From: DASVHF01 sp036382695 | GTDB taxonomy: Bacteria; Patescibacteriota; Microgenomatia; Woykebacterales; RBG-16-39-9b | Length of the DNA: 40,764 bases | Direction: 5' to 3' | Assembly: GCA_036382695.1 (NCBI GenBank) | Contig: DASVHF010000072.1 | Coordinates: 1 to 40,764 of the forward strand | In this document: one piece after another, positions 31,609-40,131 of the stretch | How the letters are laid out: the number at the start of each line of letters is the position of its first letter | Numbering within the stretch: the first letter of the stretch is position 1 | The notes under the pieces: generated by a model | Told to the model about the DNA's origin: nothing | The model's input: only the letters and a program-made list of their open reading frames with translations | Databases searched by the model: none | Made by a program: the position numbers and the translations under genes

Positions 31609-33297
31609 TTAGACATCAACAATCACGGGAAGTACCATGGGGCGGCGGGCGATTTTTTTGAAGAGGAAACGCTCGAGATCTTCTGTAATTTTTTCTTTGA
31701 CCATCAACCAATTTTTTACTTTACCATTTTTTCTCAAAGTCTTTTTGACAACTTCTTGAGATTCCCGAATAAGATCTGCGCTTTCTTTCATATAAACGAA
31801 GCCGCGTGAGATAATTCCTGGCTCGCCAACCAATTTATTTGTTTTCTTATGGACAGTAATAATTGCTACCACAATTCCTTCTTCAGCAAGGACTTTACGG
31901 TCACGCAAAACAATACTACCGACATCACCAACGCCAATTCCATCAACAAAAACGTTTGTCGTTTCAACCGCTCCAACCACACGGGCACCGCTATGGTCAA
32001 ACTCAACAATCTCACCCTCGTCAATGATAAAGGTTTCCTGAGGAGGTGCTCCCACAGTTTGGGCAAGCTGGGCGAATTGCCTCATCTGACGGTGCATCGA
32101 TGAAATCGGTACTAAATATTTAGGACGGGTGAGAGTAAGCATCATAAGAAGTTCGCTCTGAGCTGCGTGACCAGAAACATGAAAATCGCTTGTGATATCC
32201 GAGTACTTAACTACGGCGCCGAGTCGTGAAAGATCGTCAATCATCTCATAAACTGCATCTTGATTTCCCGGAATAGGATCAGCCGAAAATATGATGTAGT
32301 CCCCTTTTTCAATTGAAATATATTTATGGTCACCAGAAGCAATCCGTGACAAAGCACTACCGGGCTGGCCTTGGCTGCCGGCTACAACCAAGGTGATATT
32401 TTTATCAGGTATGGTATGGACCTTCCCCGCTTTAACCAAAATGTCGGAAGGAATTTTTAAATAACCCAACTCGACTGCTACTTGCACATTTTGCTCCATA
32501 CTCCGACCAATAATTGCCACTTTTCGGTTGTGTCTGAAACTTGAATCAATCGCTTGCTGAATCCTAGAAACATTAGAGGCAAATGTGGTGATAATCACCC
32601 TCCCCGACGCCTCTCTCATCGTTTCATCAAACCTGCCTCCAATGGTGCTTTCGGAAAGTGTCATACCTGGTTTTTCGCTTCTCAAACAATCACTCATCAA
32701 AGCCAAAACTCCACGTTTTCCGTATTCTGTCAAGCACGTAACATCGGTAGTTCGTCCATCAAGCGGTTTAGGATCAAATTTATAGTCGCCAGTATGAATC
32801 GTAGTACCAACGGGACTAGTAATCGCGTAGCCAACTGAATCTGGAATTGAATGGCTAACCCTAAATGGTTCTACCAAAAAAGCGCCTAGTTGGTATTTTT
32901 TCCTTGGTTGAATCTCCACAAAGTCGGCCTGGGACAGCTTACCAGCTTCTTTTAGACGAACCTTAATTAGACCAATGGTAAGTTTAGTAGCATAAATAGG
33001 CGCGGAAATTTTATCAATGATGTAAGGCAACGCCCCAATATGATCCTCGTGGCCATGAGTAATCAAAAACCCGCGGATTTTTTGGCGCTTATCGGTAAGA
33101 TACGAAATATCTGGGATAACCATATCTACCCCGTAGAGCATTTCGGAAGGAAAACCCATACCGCAATCGACTAAAATAATATCGTTGCCATACTCATACA
33201 CAAACATATTTTTAGTAACTTGGCCGTTTCCGCCAAGGGGGATGAATCTAAGTTTACCCCCACCTCGATTTTTTGACTTTCGAAATTTTCGGCTCAT
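31609..33297 (-). CDS. rnj: Ribonuclease J
   Basis: A 562-residue metallo-beta-lactamase/beta-CASP ribonuclease with 5'-3' exo- and endonuclease activity, the main RNA decay enzyme where RNase E is missing. ITHGHEDHIGALPY (zinc ligands, near residue 76-88), HTGDYKFD, the beta-CASP segment and GTTIHTGD are visible, as is the C-terminal domain. The start at 33297 (MSRKFRKSKN) is preferred over an in-frame ATG at 33354 because it follows the UDG stop by 1 bp and avoids an overlap of 56 bp; GGGGAG lies about 11 nt upstream. It clusters with pnp and rpsO, making an RNA-processing block. Confidence 0.95.
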   Translation of the reverse strand: MSRKFRKSKNRGGGKLRFIPLGGNGQVTKNMFVYEYGNDIILVDCGMGFPSEMLYGVDMVIPDISYLTDKRQKIRGFLITHGHEDHIGALPYIIDKISAPIYATKLTIGLIKVRLKEAGKLSQADFVEIQPRKKYQLGAFLVEPFRVSHSIPDSVGYAITSPVGTTIHTGDYKFDPKPLDGRTTDVTCLTEYGKRGVLALMSDCLRSEKPGMTLSESTIGGRFDETMREASGRVIITTFASNVSRIQQAIDSSFRHNRKVAIIGRSMEQNVQVAVELGYLKIPSDILVKAGKVHTIPDKNITLVVAGSQGQPGSALSRIASGDHKYISIEKGDYIIFSADPIPGNQDAVYEMIDDLSRLGAVVKYSDITSDFHVSGHAAQSELLMMLTLTRPKYLVPISSMHRQMRQFAQLAQTVGAPPQETFIIDEGEIVEFDHSGARVVGAVETTNVFVDGIGVGDVGSIVLRDRKVLAEEGIVVAIITVHKKTNKLVGEPGIISRGFVYMKESADLIRESQEVVKKTLRKNGKVKNWLMVKEKITEDLERFLFKKIARRPMVLPVIVDV

Positions 33298-33298
33298 G

Positions 33299-33913
33299 TT
33301 AAAAAAGGCTCCCCTGCCCACTTTCCCCAAGAGATTGGGCGGTTTGACCTGCAAGTTGCGGTTTTTGCATCAACCGCTTATTTTTTAAAAAATCATCCTC
33401 TAGCTCTGCTGCTAATTTGCTACTGCGTAACGCAGCTGCTGGGTGGTACATAGGTATCACAACTACATTTTGAATTTGAAAAGGCTCACCATGAATCTCA
33501 GAGATTTTTTTCTGTGGTAGATAACGGTTCAAACTCCATTTGCCTAGTGTCACAATTATTTTCGGAGAAATAATCGATAGCTGCGCGTCTAACCAACCGT
33601 TGCAGGCTACAACTTCATTTGGTGCCGGATCACGATTTTGCGGCGGTCGATGCTTCACTACATTAGTAATAAAAACTTCTTCCCGCTTTAAACCAACCTT
33701 AGAAAGCAGTAGATCAAGGTATTTTCCAGCATTTCCCACGAACGGCAACCCCTTTGCATCTTCATGAAACCCAGGTGCTTCACCAATGAAAACTATCTCC
33801 GCAGTAGGCGATCCTTCTCCAGGAACAGCGTGGTTTGCGGACTTATAAAGGTCGCAGCGTGTACATTTTTCAACCTGCGCAGCGAGTTCTAGTAGCTTTT
33901 CCTTTTTCTCCAT
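33299..33913 (-). CDS. Family 4 uracil-DNA glycosylase
   Basis: A 204-residue Fe-S glycosylase that removes uracil from DNA. Motif A GEAPG (near 45-49), FVGNAGKYLD, NRDPAPNEVVAC, and motif B HPAA (near 157-160) are all in place. Of the four Fe-S cysteines, three are seen (C17, C20, C104); where the family commonly has KCRPP, this protein has KHRPP, so His89 may replace the third ligand. The C-terminal 25 residues (QTAQSLGESGQGSLF) look disordered. It starts 4 bp after the pnp stop and 1 bp before rnj, inside a tight operon. The ATG at 33913 is used; a TTG just upstream is possible. Confidence 0.9.
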   Translation of the reverse strand: MEKKEKLLELAAQVEKCTRCDLYKSANHAVPGEGSPTAEIVFIGEAPGFHEDAKGLPFVGNAGKYLDLLLSKVGLKREEVFITNVVKHRPPQNRDPAPNEVVACNGWLDAQLSIISPKIIVTLGKWSLNRYLPQKKISEIHGEPFQIQNVVVIPMYHPAAALRSSKLAAELEDDFLKNKRLMQKPQLAGQTAQSLGESGQGSLF

Positions 33914-33917
33914 CAAG

Positions 33918-36002
33918 CTATTTAATAAACTTGTGAGTTAAGTTTACTCTGCCTTGTTGATCGATGTCTAATACCTTGACTTTCAGTTTTTGCCCAATTT
34001 TCACTTCCTTATTGATATCGTTTACCCTGTACGGAGCGAGTTGGGAAATATGCACCATTCCTTCTTTTCCTGGAAGGATCTCAACAAAGGCGCCAAAATT
34101 CAGTATTCTTTTGACTTCGCCGACATACTCCTCTCCTGGTTCGACTTCATGCGTAAGACCTTGAATCAAGCCAACTGCTTTTTTTAAACCCTCTTCGGTG
34201 GTGCTAGTTACACTCACTGTCCCATCGTCATCGATGTCAACTGCGGCACCAGTTTCATTAATGATTCTATTAATTGTTTTTCCGCCGCTGCCGATTACCT
34301 CACCAATTTTTTTAGGTGGTATCTGAATCACTTGAACTTTTGGCGCGTATTTAGAAATTTCTGCACGAGCTTTCGGCAAAGCTTGCAGCATTTTCTCCAA
34401 CACGAATTCTCTTGCTCTACTGGATTGCTCAAGAGTCTCGGAAACCACTTTTTCACTTAGGCCATCAACCTTAACATCGAGTTGGATCGCGGTGACTCCT
34501 TTCTGACTACCAGCGATTTTGAAATCCATATCACCGTAAAAATCTTCCAAGGCTTGGATATCAGTCAAAATTTTAGATTTATCTCCTTCTGTCACCAAAC
34601 CCATCGCTACTCCGGAAACTGGAGCAGAAATTGGCACACCGGCATCCATCAAAGCTAGGCTTGAACCGCAAGTTGCGGCCATTGAAGTCGAACCAGATGA
34701 GGAAAGTACCTCTGAGACAAGCCGAATAGTATAAGGAAACTTATCCTCACTAGGAGTAACACACCCCAAGGCTTTCTCTGCCAAAGCACCATGGCCAATT
34801 TCCCGCCTACTAGGTGGCCCCACCCGGCCAACCTCGCCAGTAGAAAAGGGTGGAAATTCGTAATGGTGCATGAATCGCTTTGTCGCTTCTCCCTCCATGC
34901 CTTCAATCAACTGCTCAAGTGACGTTGATCCCAAAGTAGCTACAGTCAAAACCTGAGTATCTCCTCTTTTAAAAAGGGCTGAACCGTGGGTGCGTGGAAG
35001 GACCCCAACCTCAATTTCAAGTTCTCGCACATCAGTGAGTCCTCGACCATCCGGTCTATGTTCTTTGTCTACAATTTGTTCTCGAACAAACTGCTTTACT
35101 GTAGCATCAAATATCTTGCTAATTTCGGTTTTAGCTAACTTTCCCTCAAATTCTTTATGCAAAACCTCCTTCATTTCCTCGGCCAGATTTTCTTGAGCGT
35201 TTTTTCCTGGATCAAAGAGATCCTTCTCGAAATTCTTTTTTGTATAATCAGTGATCTGCGCTTTCAATTCTTTCGGGACTTTCTCACCCTCGTATTCTTG
35301 TTTTTCCACCCTTACTTCTTTTTGTAAAGAATCGAATAATTCAAAAACCGCCTTTGCTTGATCCCGAGCATAGTCAATCGCTCTTAAAACCACATCTTCT
35401 GGGATTTCCTTGAAGGCTCCTTCGATCATAACTACTTTTTCTCGGTTGAATGAGACGGTAAGTGAGATATCGGAAAATGGCTCATCACTTTTAGTTGGGT
35501 TTAGTATGAATTCTCCGTCACGATAACCCACTCTTACCCCAACTACGGGACCATTCCAGGGTATAGGAGAGGTAATAAGAGCAGCGCTGGTAGCAAGAAG
35601 CGAAACTATGTCTGGATCATTTTCTTGATCGTAAGATAAAATGGTGATAATAACTTGCACTTCATTAAAATAATCTTTAGGGAAGAGCGGCCGAATAGAT
35701 CGGTCTATCAAACGTCCGTTTAAAATTGCCTCCTCCGTCGGCCTACCCTCCCGTTTAATAAAGCGGGATGTTGAGATTCGTCCGGAGGCATATAGTCTTT
35801 CTTCATAATCCACCGACAGCGGAAAATAGTCTATGTCTTCTCGCGGCGCGGCTGAAACAACGGTAGCAAGCACCATTGTATCACCAAGCCGGCTAAGAAT
35901 AGCACTGTCAGCTTGCGTAGCAAGCTTTCCATATTGAAACGATAGGGTTCTGCCACCCCAATTTATTTCTTTCTGGATAATTTTATTGTTTTCTTTAGCC
36001 AT
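33918..36002 (-). CDS. pnp: Polyribonucleotide nucleotidyltransferase (PNPase)
   Basis: A 694-residue phosphorolytic 3'-5' exoribonuclease, trimeric, active in RNA turnover. Order: first RNase PH domain, helical linker, second RNase PH domain (TSLEQLIEGMEGEATKRFMHHYEFPPFSTGEVG), KH domain (GEVIGSGGKTINRIINETGA), S1 domain (YVGEVKRILNFGAFVEILPGKEGMVHISQL). The C-terminus ends right after S1. The start MAKENNK at 36002 is chosen; an in-frame ATG at 36050 lies in the hairpin-rich leader. rpsO precedes it, the widely conserved rpsO-pnp order. Confidence 0.97.
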   Translation of the reverse strand: MAKENNKIIQKEINWGGRTLSFQYGKLATQADSAILSRLGDTMVLATVVSAAPREDIDYFPLSVDYEERLYASGRISTSRFIKREGRPTEEAILNGRLIDRSIRPLFPKDYFNEVQVIITILSYDQENDPDIVSLLATSAALITSPIPWNGPVVGVRVGYRDGEFILNPTKSDEPFSDISLTVSFNREKVVMIEGAFKEIPEDVVLRAIDYARDQAKAVFELFDSLQKEVRVEKQEYEGEKVPKELKAQITDYTKKNFEKDLFDPGKNAQENLAEEMKEVLHKEFEGKLAKTEISKIFDATVKQFVREQIVDKEHRPDGRGLTDVRELEIEVGVLPRTHGSALFKRGDTQVLTVATLGSTSLEQLIEGMEGEATKRFMHHYEFPPFSTGEVGRVGPPSRREIGHGALAEKALGCVTPSEDKFPYTIRLVSEVLSSSGSTSMAATCGSSLALMDAGVPISAPVSGVAMGLVTEGDKSKILTDIQALEDFYGDMDFKIAGSQKGVTAIQLDVKVDGLSEKVVSETLEQSSRAREFVLEKMLQALPKARAEISKYAPKVQVIQIPPKKIGEVIGSGGKTINRIINETGAAVDIDDDGTVSVTSTTEEGLKKAVGLIQGLTHEVEPGEEYVGEVKRILNFGAFVEILPGKEGMVHISQLAPYRVNDINKEVKIGQKLKVKVLDIDQQGRVNLTHKFIK

Positions 36003-36031
36003 GAAGATTTTTAGACTAAGGGAGGAGATAC

Positions 36032-36098
36032 GGGGAGCTGTGACCTGCAACCAATGACCAACTCGTATGGAGATTGACTTTGCGGATCACCGTTCCCC
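36032..36098 (-). promoter_or_regulatory. Long hairpin in the pnp leader
   Basis: Read on the minus strand, AGGGGAACGGTGA pairs with TCACAGCTCCCC (36085-36098 with 36032-36043, small bulges), enclosing about 40 nt. A duplex like this in the pnp leader recalls the RNase III/PNPase autoregulatory stem of E. coli pnp; that role here is inferred. Confidence 0.45.
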
Positions 36099-36134
36099 TA
36101 TCAACTTGCTCCTTAGCTCGGACGGAACATTACC

Positions 36135-36163
36135 AGTCTAACAATTTTATTAAAAGTGTGCAA
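36135..36163 (-). promoter_or_regulatory. Promoter of pnp
   Basis: Minus strand: TTGCAC (36158-36163), 17 bp, TAGACT (36135-36140). The leader would be about 125 nt. Confidence 0.5.
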
Positions 36164-36175
36164 GAAGGTAGATAA

Positions 36176-36445
36176 TTATTTACTCAACCCCAACTTCTGT
36201 ACTATAGCCTTGTATCTTTCAGGTTCTTTTCTTGTCAAGTACATTAAAATTCTTCTTCTTTTATTGAGCATTTGCAACAAGCCTCTGCGAGAGTGGGCAT
36301 CTTGTTTGTGCCCCTTTAAGTGTTCAGTCAGCCGTTTAATCCTTTCAGACAGCAGCGCAATCTGCACCTCAGGACTTCCTGTGTCACCTTCATGCTGCGC
36401 AAAGCCTTTTAAGATTTTTTCCTTTTCATCTTTCTCAAGTGCCAT
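36176..36445 (-). CDS. rpsO: 30S ribosomal protein S15
   Basis: An 89-residue primary-binding ribosomal protein of the 30S platform. It has the standard length and the signature GSPEVQIALLSERIKRLTEHLKGHKQDAHSRRGLL. It precedes pnp, as in most bacteria. Promoter TTGAAT-18-TATACT ends 14 nt before the ATG; the sequence between shows no clear Shine-Dalgarno. Confidence 0.98.
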   Translation of the reverse strand: MALEKDEKEKILKGFAQHEGDTGSPEVQIALLSERIKRLTEHLKGHKQDAHSRRGLLQMLNKRRRILMYLTRKEPERYKAIVQKLGLSK

Positions 36446-36459
36446 AACAACTCATCTTC

Positions 36460-36489
36460 AGTATAACAAAATACGAATCTATCATTCAA
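36460..36489 (-). promoter_or_regulatory. Promoter of rpsO
   Basis: Minus strand: TTGAAT (36484-36489), 18 bp, TATACT (36460-36465); leader about 7 nt. Confidence 0.55.
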
Positions 36490-36498
36490 TTTTGCTAG

Positions 36499-37302
36499 TT
36501 AAGAAGCCTGCCTGTCCAATCGGAAAATTTTTGGCGAAAGCCATTCTTTAGGAGCATGAGGGTCTGCAAGATATCCTTGACGCTCTTGCTTCCTAAGCAC
36601 ACCTTTCTTAATCCTAGCACAAAATGCTGCTGCTTCGAATGTGGTTGGATCGGCTACAGAATTAAAGTCATCGGTAGCAGCACGCATACCGGCCAATAAA
36701 TAATCGATAGCGGCTACTGGCGGGCTAAGTTGGCTTTTTTCGACTAATTTAGCCACCTGGGCGCAGATACTATCAGCAAATTCGTTGACAAAATTTAATT
36801 TACCATAGAGCTGGTTGTCGGTACTTTTGTCTATGTTTATAATTTCCTTTTTTTCTAGAGATTCTCTTTCGTCCTGTTCAAGTTCTGTCAAAGACGCCAG
36901 ACCCAAAGTAATTATTAAATCTGTCTCGTACCCCCGGAAGGAGATTTTTATCTCATCTTCGCTAATTGCTTTGTTTCTTGGACTTATAATGAAATTAAAA
37001 TTTTCTCCCTCTAGATCATAGCTTACTTTTTCGATTCCATTCTTATGCCAATTGAAGGAAACTACAAGCTTTCTTAAGTCGACTCTGTCCTTTATTTTAA
37101 CGGGAGATGGGTCAAAATTTTCTGGCAAGTCTCCTTTTGCTACAACTTGAACATTTTTACCTAAAGCCCTCAAGATATTCTCCAAAAATAAAGCTGCTGC
37201 TAAAGTATCCACCTCTAGATTTTTGCCCGTCAGTATTAAGATATTCTTTGCTTGATTTATTAAATTTGCAAAGAAGCTAGAATTTTCTGCCTGTATTTGC
37301 AT
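36499..37302 (-). CDS. DHH-superfamily (NrnA-like) protein with degenerate catalytic motifs
   Basis: A 267-residue protein that matches the outline of NrnA/RecJ-like DHH phosphoesterases, which degrade nanoRNA or pAp and often sit near infB/rbfA. The N-terminal LTGKNLEVDTLAAALFLENIL corresponds to the usual H-x-x-P-D-x-D-A-x-x-S motif, but His and the first Asp are lost. The DHH motif itself is replaced by INIDKSTDNQLYGKLNFVN, retaining only the first Asp. A DHHA1-like glycine motif is not evident. It is likely catalytically inactive or a structural relative. It lies 110 bp after infB on the same strand; the C-terminal tail is basic. Confidence 0.65.
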   Translation of the reverse strand: MQIQAENSSFFANLINQAKNILILTGKNLEVDTLAAALFLENILRALGKNVQVVAKGDLPENFDPSPVKIKDRVDLRKLVVSFNWHKNGIEKVSYDLEGENFNFIISPRNKAISEDEIKISFRGYETDLIITLGLASLTELEQDERESLEKKEIINIDKSTDNQLYGKLNFVNEFADSICAQVAKLVEKSQLSPPVAAIDYLLAGMRAATDDFNSVADPTTFEAAAFCARIKKGVLRKQERQGYLADPHAPKEWLSPKIFRLDRQAS

Positions 37303-37329
37303 AAGTCATCCTTAGACCTTTCTTAGCAA

Positions 37330-37417
37330 GATCGCAGGACGCGAGAGTACCCAAATCATTGAACCTCAAGCGAAATCTAGTCCATGAAATGGTCGCAGAT
37401 TGCTTTAGCGATCTATT
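37330..37417. repeat. Compound palindromic intergenic repeat, copy 2 (two parts)
   Basis: Part one, ATCGCAGGACGCGAGAGTACCC (37331-37352), matches the CGCAG...GCGAGAGTACC half of copy 1 on the other strand. Part two, TAGTCCATGAAATGGTCGCAG ATTGCTTTAGCGATCT (37378-37414), matches copy 3. They fill the 110-bp gap after infB. Confidence 0.55.
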
Positions 37418-38915
37418 TGGTTACAGAGCGTCCTATAGCAACCATTATATCACCTTTTGTAAAGGAGACATTTTTTTCTAGCACCACACCAAATTCTTCG
37501 CCTTCAGTTGCTTCATTGATATCACTTTCTCGATGCTTCATAGAAGTTATTTTGCTTCGCCCAATTTCCTTTTCATTCCTTTTTATGATAATGGTGTCTT
37601 CTTTATTTACCTTACCAGCTTCTATCTTACAACCAGCCGCTTTACCATCTCTTATTTGAAAGGTCTTAACAACCACAGCCTCGCCATAAACCACCTCTTC
37701 TTTTTTCTGTTCCAACGCCGTCAGGCCTTCTCGTAGCTCGTCTAAAAGTTCGTAAATTAGATTATAGACGCGAATTAGAACCTTTTCCTCGGCAGCTAAC
37801 CTTTCTACACTCTTGCTGATTAAGACATTAAAACCAATTATTAATGACCGTGTTGCCGCAGCTAACAGTACGTCACTCTCGCTTATATCTCCTGTACTCG
37901 AATGGTAAATTTTTACTTTTTTATCTTCTGCTTTTAAACTTTCCAGAGAGTTTGTAATTGCCTCTAAGGACCCAACTACATCAGTCTTGATAATCAACCG
38001 AATCTCACCTTCATCTGTTATGCCGATTTTCTGCTCGAAGGCTACCTTCTCGGCTTTTTCCACCGTTCTTATCTTGGACTCCGAGGTAATTTTAGTTAGT
38101 TCTCCAATCTTCGGTACTGAAGTAAAGCCAAGAACTTCAACTGGGGTCGAAGGATAAGCTTCCTTCAGGCCTTTACCGTCCGCGTCTGTTAGAATCTTTA
38201 CTTTACCTATTGCACTGTCGGTGTAGAGTGCATCACCCACGTGTAATATCCCTTCCTTTACTAAAATTGTCGCCAACGGTCCTTTAAATTTATCAAGTTT
38301 TGCTTCAATTACCACACCACTAAAAGGTTTATCTTGATTAGCTTTCAACTCTTGCATATCGGCTAAAAGGAGGGTCATTTCCAAAAGATCAACAGTACCC
38401 TCTCCAGTTTTTGCGGAAACTGGTACTACCACTACATCACCACCGTAATCCTCAACCAAAACATCATTCTCCGAAAGTTGTTTTTTGACCTTTTCAATAT
38501 TTGTACCTGGAATATCAATTTTATTAGCAGCGACTATAAATGGAATATTTGCAGCTTTGATGTGGGCGATGCTCTCTTTCGTCTGAGGCATAACTCCATC
38601 ATCTACAGCGATTACCAAAACGGCCAGATCAGATACTTGACCACCACGGGCGCGCATAGCCGAGAAGGCTTCGTGGCCCGGCGTATCAATAAAGGTAATT
38701 TTCCTTCCATTGTGTTCTATCTGATAGGCGCCTATATGTTGAGTAATAGCACCGAATTCGCGTTCGGCTACGTGGCTTTTGCGAATGTAATCAAGTAGAG
38801 TGGTTTTTCCATGGTCCACGTGACCAAGAATAGCCACCACGGGCGGTCGGGTAGTACCTCTTGCCAAGGTAGGGGTGGGTCTTTGCTTAATCGTTGAGTT
38901 TCTATTTTTCGCCAT
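37413..38915 (-). CDS. infB: Translation initiation factor IF-2
   Basis: A 500-residue GTPase that brings initiator tRNA to the 30S subunit. G motifs: GHVDHGKT (31-38), DTPGHEAF, NKID and SAKTGEG. Domains II, III and the fMet-tRNA-binding C2 domain follow. The long variable N-terminal region of E. coli IF-2 is missing; the protein starts 30 residues before the G1 motif with a basic stretch. It follows nusA by 58 bp (same strand) as in the nusA-infB operon of most bacteria, but rbfA does not follow. Confidence 0.97.
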   Translation of the reverse strand: MAKNRNSTIKQRPTPTLARGTTRPPVVAILGHVDHGKTTLLDYIRKSHVAEREFGAITQHIGAYQIEHNGRKITFIDTPGHEAFSAMRARGGQVSDLAVLVIAVDDGVMPQTKESIAHIKAANIPFIVAANKIDIPGTNIEKVKKQLSENDVLVEDYGGDVVVVPVSAKTGEGTVDLLEMTLLLADMQELKANQDKPFSGVVIEAKLDKFKGPLATILVKEGILHVGDALYTDSAIGKVKILTDADGKGLKEAYPSTPVEVLGFTSVPKIGELTKITSESKIRTVEKAEKVAFEQKIGITDEGEIRLIIKTDVVGSLEAITNSLESLKAEDKKVKIYHSSTGDISESDVLLAAATRSLIIGFNVLISKSVERLAAEEKVLIRVYNLIYELLDELREGLTALEQKKEEVVYGEAVVVKTFQIRDGKAAGCKIEAGKVNKEDTIIIKRNEKEIGRSKITSMKHRESDINEATEGEEFGVVLEKNVSFTKGDIMVAIGRSVTK

Positions 38916-38973
38916 AAATTAAATCTTTTGTTTTTTTGGCACTTTTTAAAAAACATCTTCCAAAGGCCGTTTC

Positions 38974-40059
38974 TCATTCCTTGCTTTTAGCTTTTTTGGT
39001 CTTTTTCTTTGTTTGTTTGCCGACAACTGTTTTTTTGGCCCCGAGTTTCTTTTCCGCTTTTGGTTTTTCAGCAGCTTCTTTACCCTCTTGTTTTTCTTTT
39101 AACTTTTGGCTTATCTCGAGTTTTTCTGCTCCCTTAATGTCAATTCTCCAGCCAGTTAATTTTGCTGCTAGTCGGACGTTTTGGCCATCCTTTCCTATCG
39201 CCAATGAGAGTTGGTCGTCAGGCACCTCTACATACGCAGTCTTTTCTTTTTCATCAGTGCGTACTTTATCTACTTTTGCTGGGGAAAGGGCAGCCGCCAC
39301 AAATTTAGCTGGCTCGTCGCTATAAGCAATAACATCTATCTTCTCCTTTCCAAGTTCAACAATTACTGCCTGCACCCTAACTCCTTTTTGTCCTACACAG
39401 CTTCCAACCGGATCTACTCCTGGTTGTCGAGAAGCCACTGCTACCTTACTTCGGTTGCCAGCTTCTCGGGCAATACCTTTAATCTCAACTATCCCGGAAC
39501 CGATTTCTGGCACTTCCAGCTTGAAAAGTCCTTCAACCAATCCTTTGTGTGCCCGGGAAACTACGATTTCTTGCCCACGATGGCCTTCACGAATACCAAT
39601 GATGTAAAATTTTAGCCGTTGGTTAAGCCGATATTCTTCACCAGCCATTTTCTCAGTTGCTGGCATGATACTCTCTGTCTTACCTAGATCTATGACAATG
39701 TTTGCACCTTCGATCCGCTGGATCATGCCGTTGACTATAGTACCAACTCTTTTCTCAAATTCAGAAAATATGGCACTTTTTTCAACTTCACGGATTCTTT
39801 GTAAGAGAACTTGCTTTGCTGTTTGGGCAGCAATACGACCAAATCCTGGTGGCGTTACATCTTTTTTATCTTTAAAAATTTTGGCTACTCCTGTATCTGG
39901 CTCGATCTCAACTTCAATATCCTCGGTTTCTCCACCGTAATCTTTTTTGTAGGCGGATTTTATTGCATCCTTGATGATCCCCAAGACATCATCGGGTTCT
40001 ACTCCACGTTCAGCCGCGGCCTGATTGAGAGCAGCTGCAAATTCTGTTCTTAATGCCAA
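38974..40059 (-). CDS. nusA: Transcription elongation/termination factor NusA
   Basis: A 361-residue RNA-polymerase-binding protein. The N-terminal domain (FAAALNQAAAERGVEPDDVLGIIKDAI), S1 domain (KRVGTIVNGMIQRIEGANIVIDLGKTE), KH1 (GSCVGQKGVRVQAVIVEL) and KH2 (LSLAIGKDGQNVRLAAKLTGWRIDI) are visible; the acidic repeats of E. coli are absent and replaced by a Lys-rich tail (KKTKKAKSKE). The start is TTG at 40059 with GGAGG 7 nt upstream. rimP, the usual upstream partner, is absent. The leader contains an intrinsic-terminator-like hairpin. Confidence 0.96.
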   Translation of the reverse strand: MALRTEFAAALNQAAAERGVEPDDVLGIIKDAIKSAYKKDYGGETEDIEVEIEPDTGVAKIFKDKKDVTPPGFGRIAAQTAKQVLLQRIREVEKSAIFSEFEKRVGTIVNGMIQRIEGANIVIDLGKTESIMPATEKMAGEEYRLNQRLKFYIIGIREGHRGQEIVVSRAHKGLVEGLFKLEVPEIGSGIVEIKGIAREAGNRSKVAVASRQPGVDPVGSCVGQKGVRVQAVIVELGKEKIDVIAYSDEPAKFVAAALSPAKVDKVRTDEKEKTAYVEVPDDQLSLAIGKDGQNVRLAAKLTGWRIDIKGAEKLEISQKLKEKQEGKEAAEKPKAEKKLGAKKTVVGKQTKKKTKKAKSKE

Positions 40060-40075
40060 ATTAGCCTCCTTAAAC

Positions 40076-40103
40076 CTAAAAAGTGGGATTTTAAGCCCAC
40101 TTT
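40076..40103 (-). terminator. Terminator-like hairpin in the nusA leader (attenuator candidate)
   Basis: AAAGTGGG and CCCACTTT (40080-40087 with 40096-40103) form a perfect 8-bp stem with an 8-nt loop; on the minus strand it ends CCCACTTTTTAGG. It lies between the nusA promoter and the ribosome site, so it would stop transcription before the gene. Confidence 0.65.
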
Positions 40104-40131
40104 AAACTACTAATCCAAATTTAATACTCCA

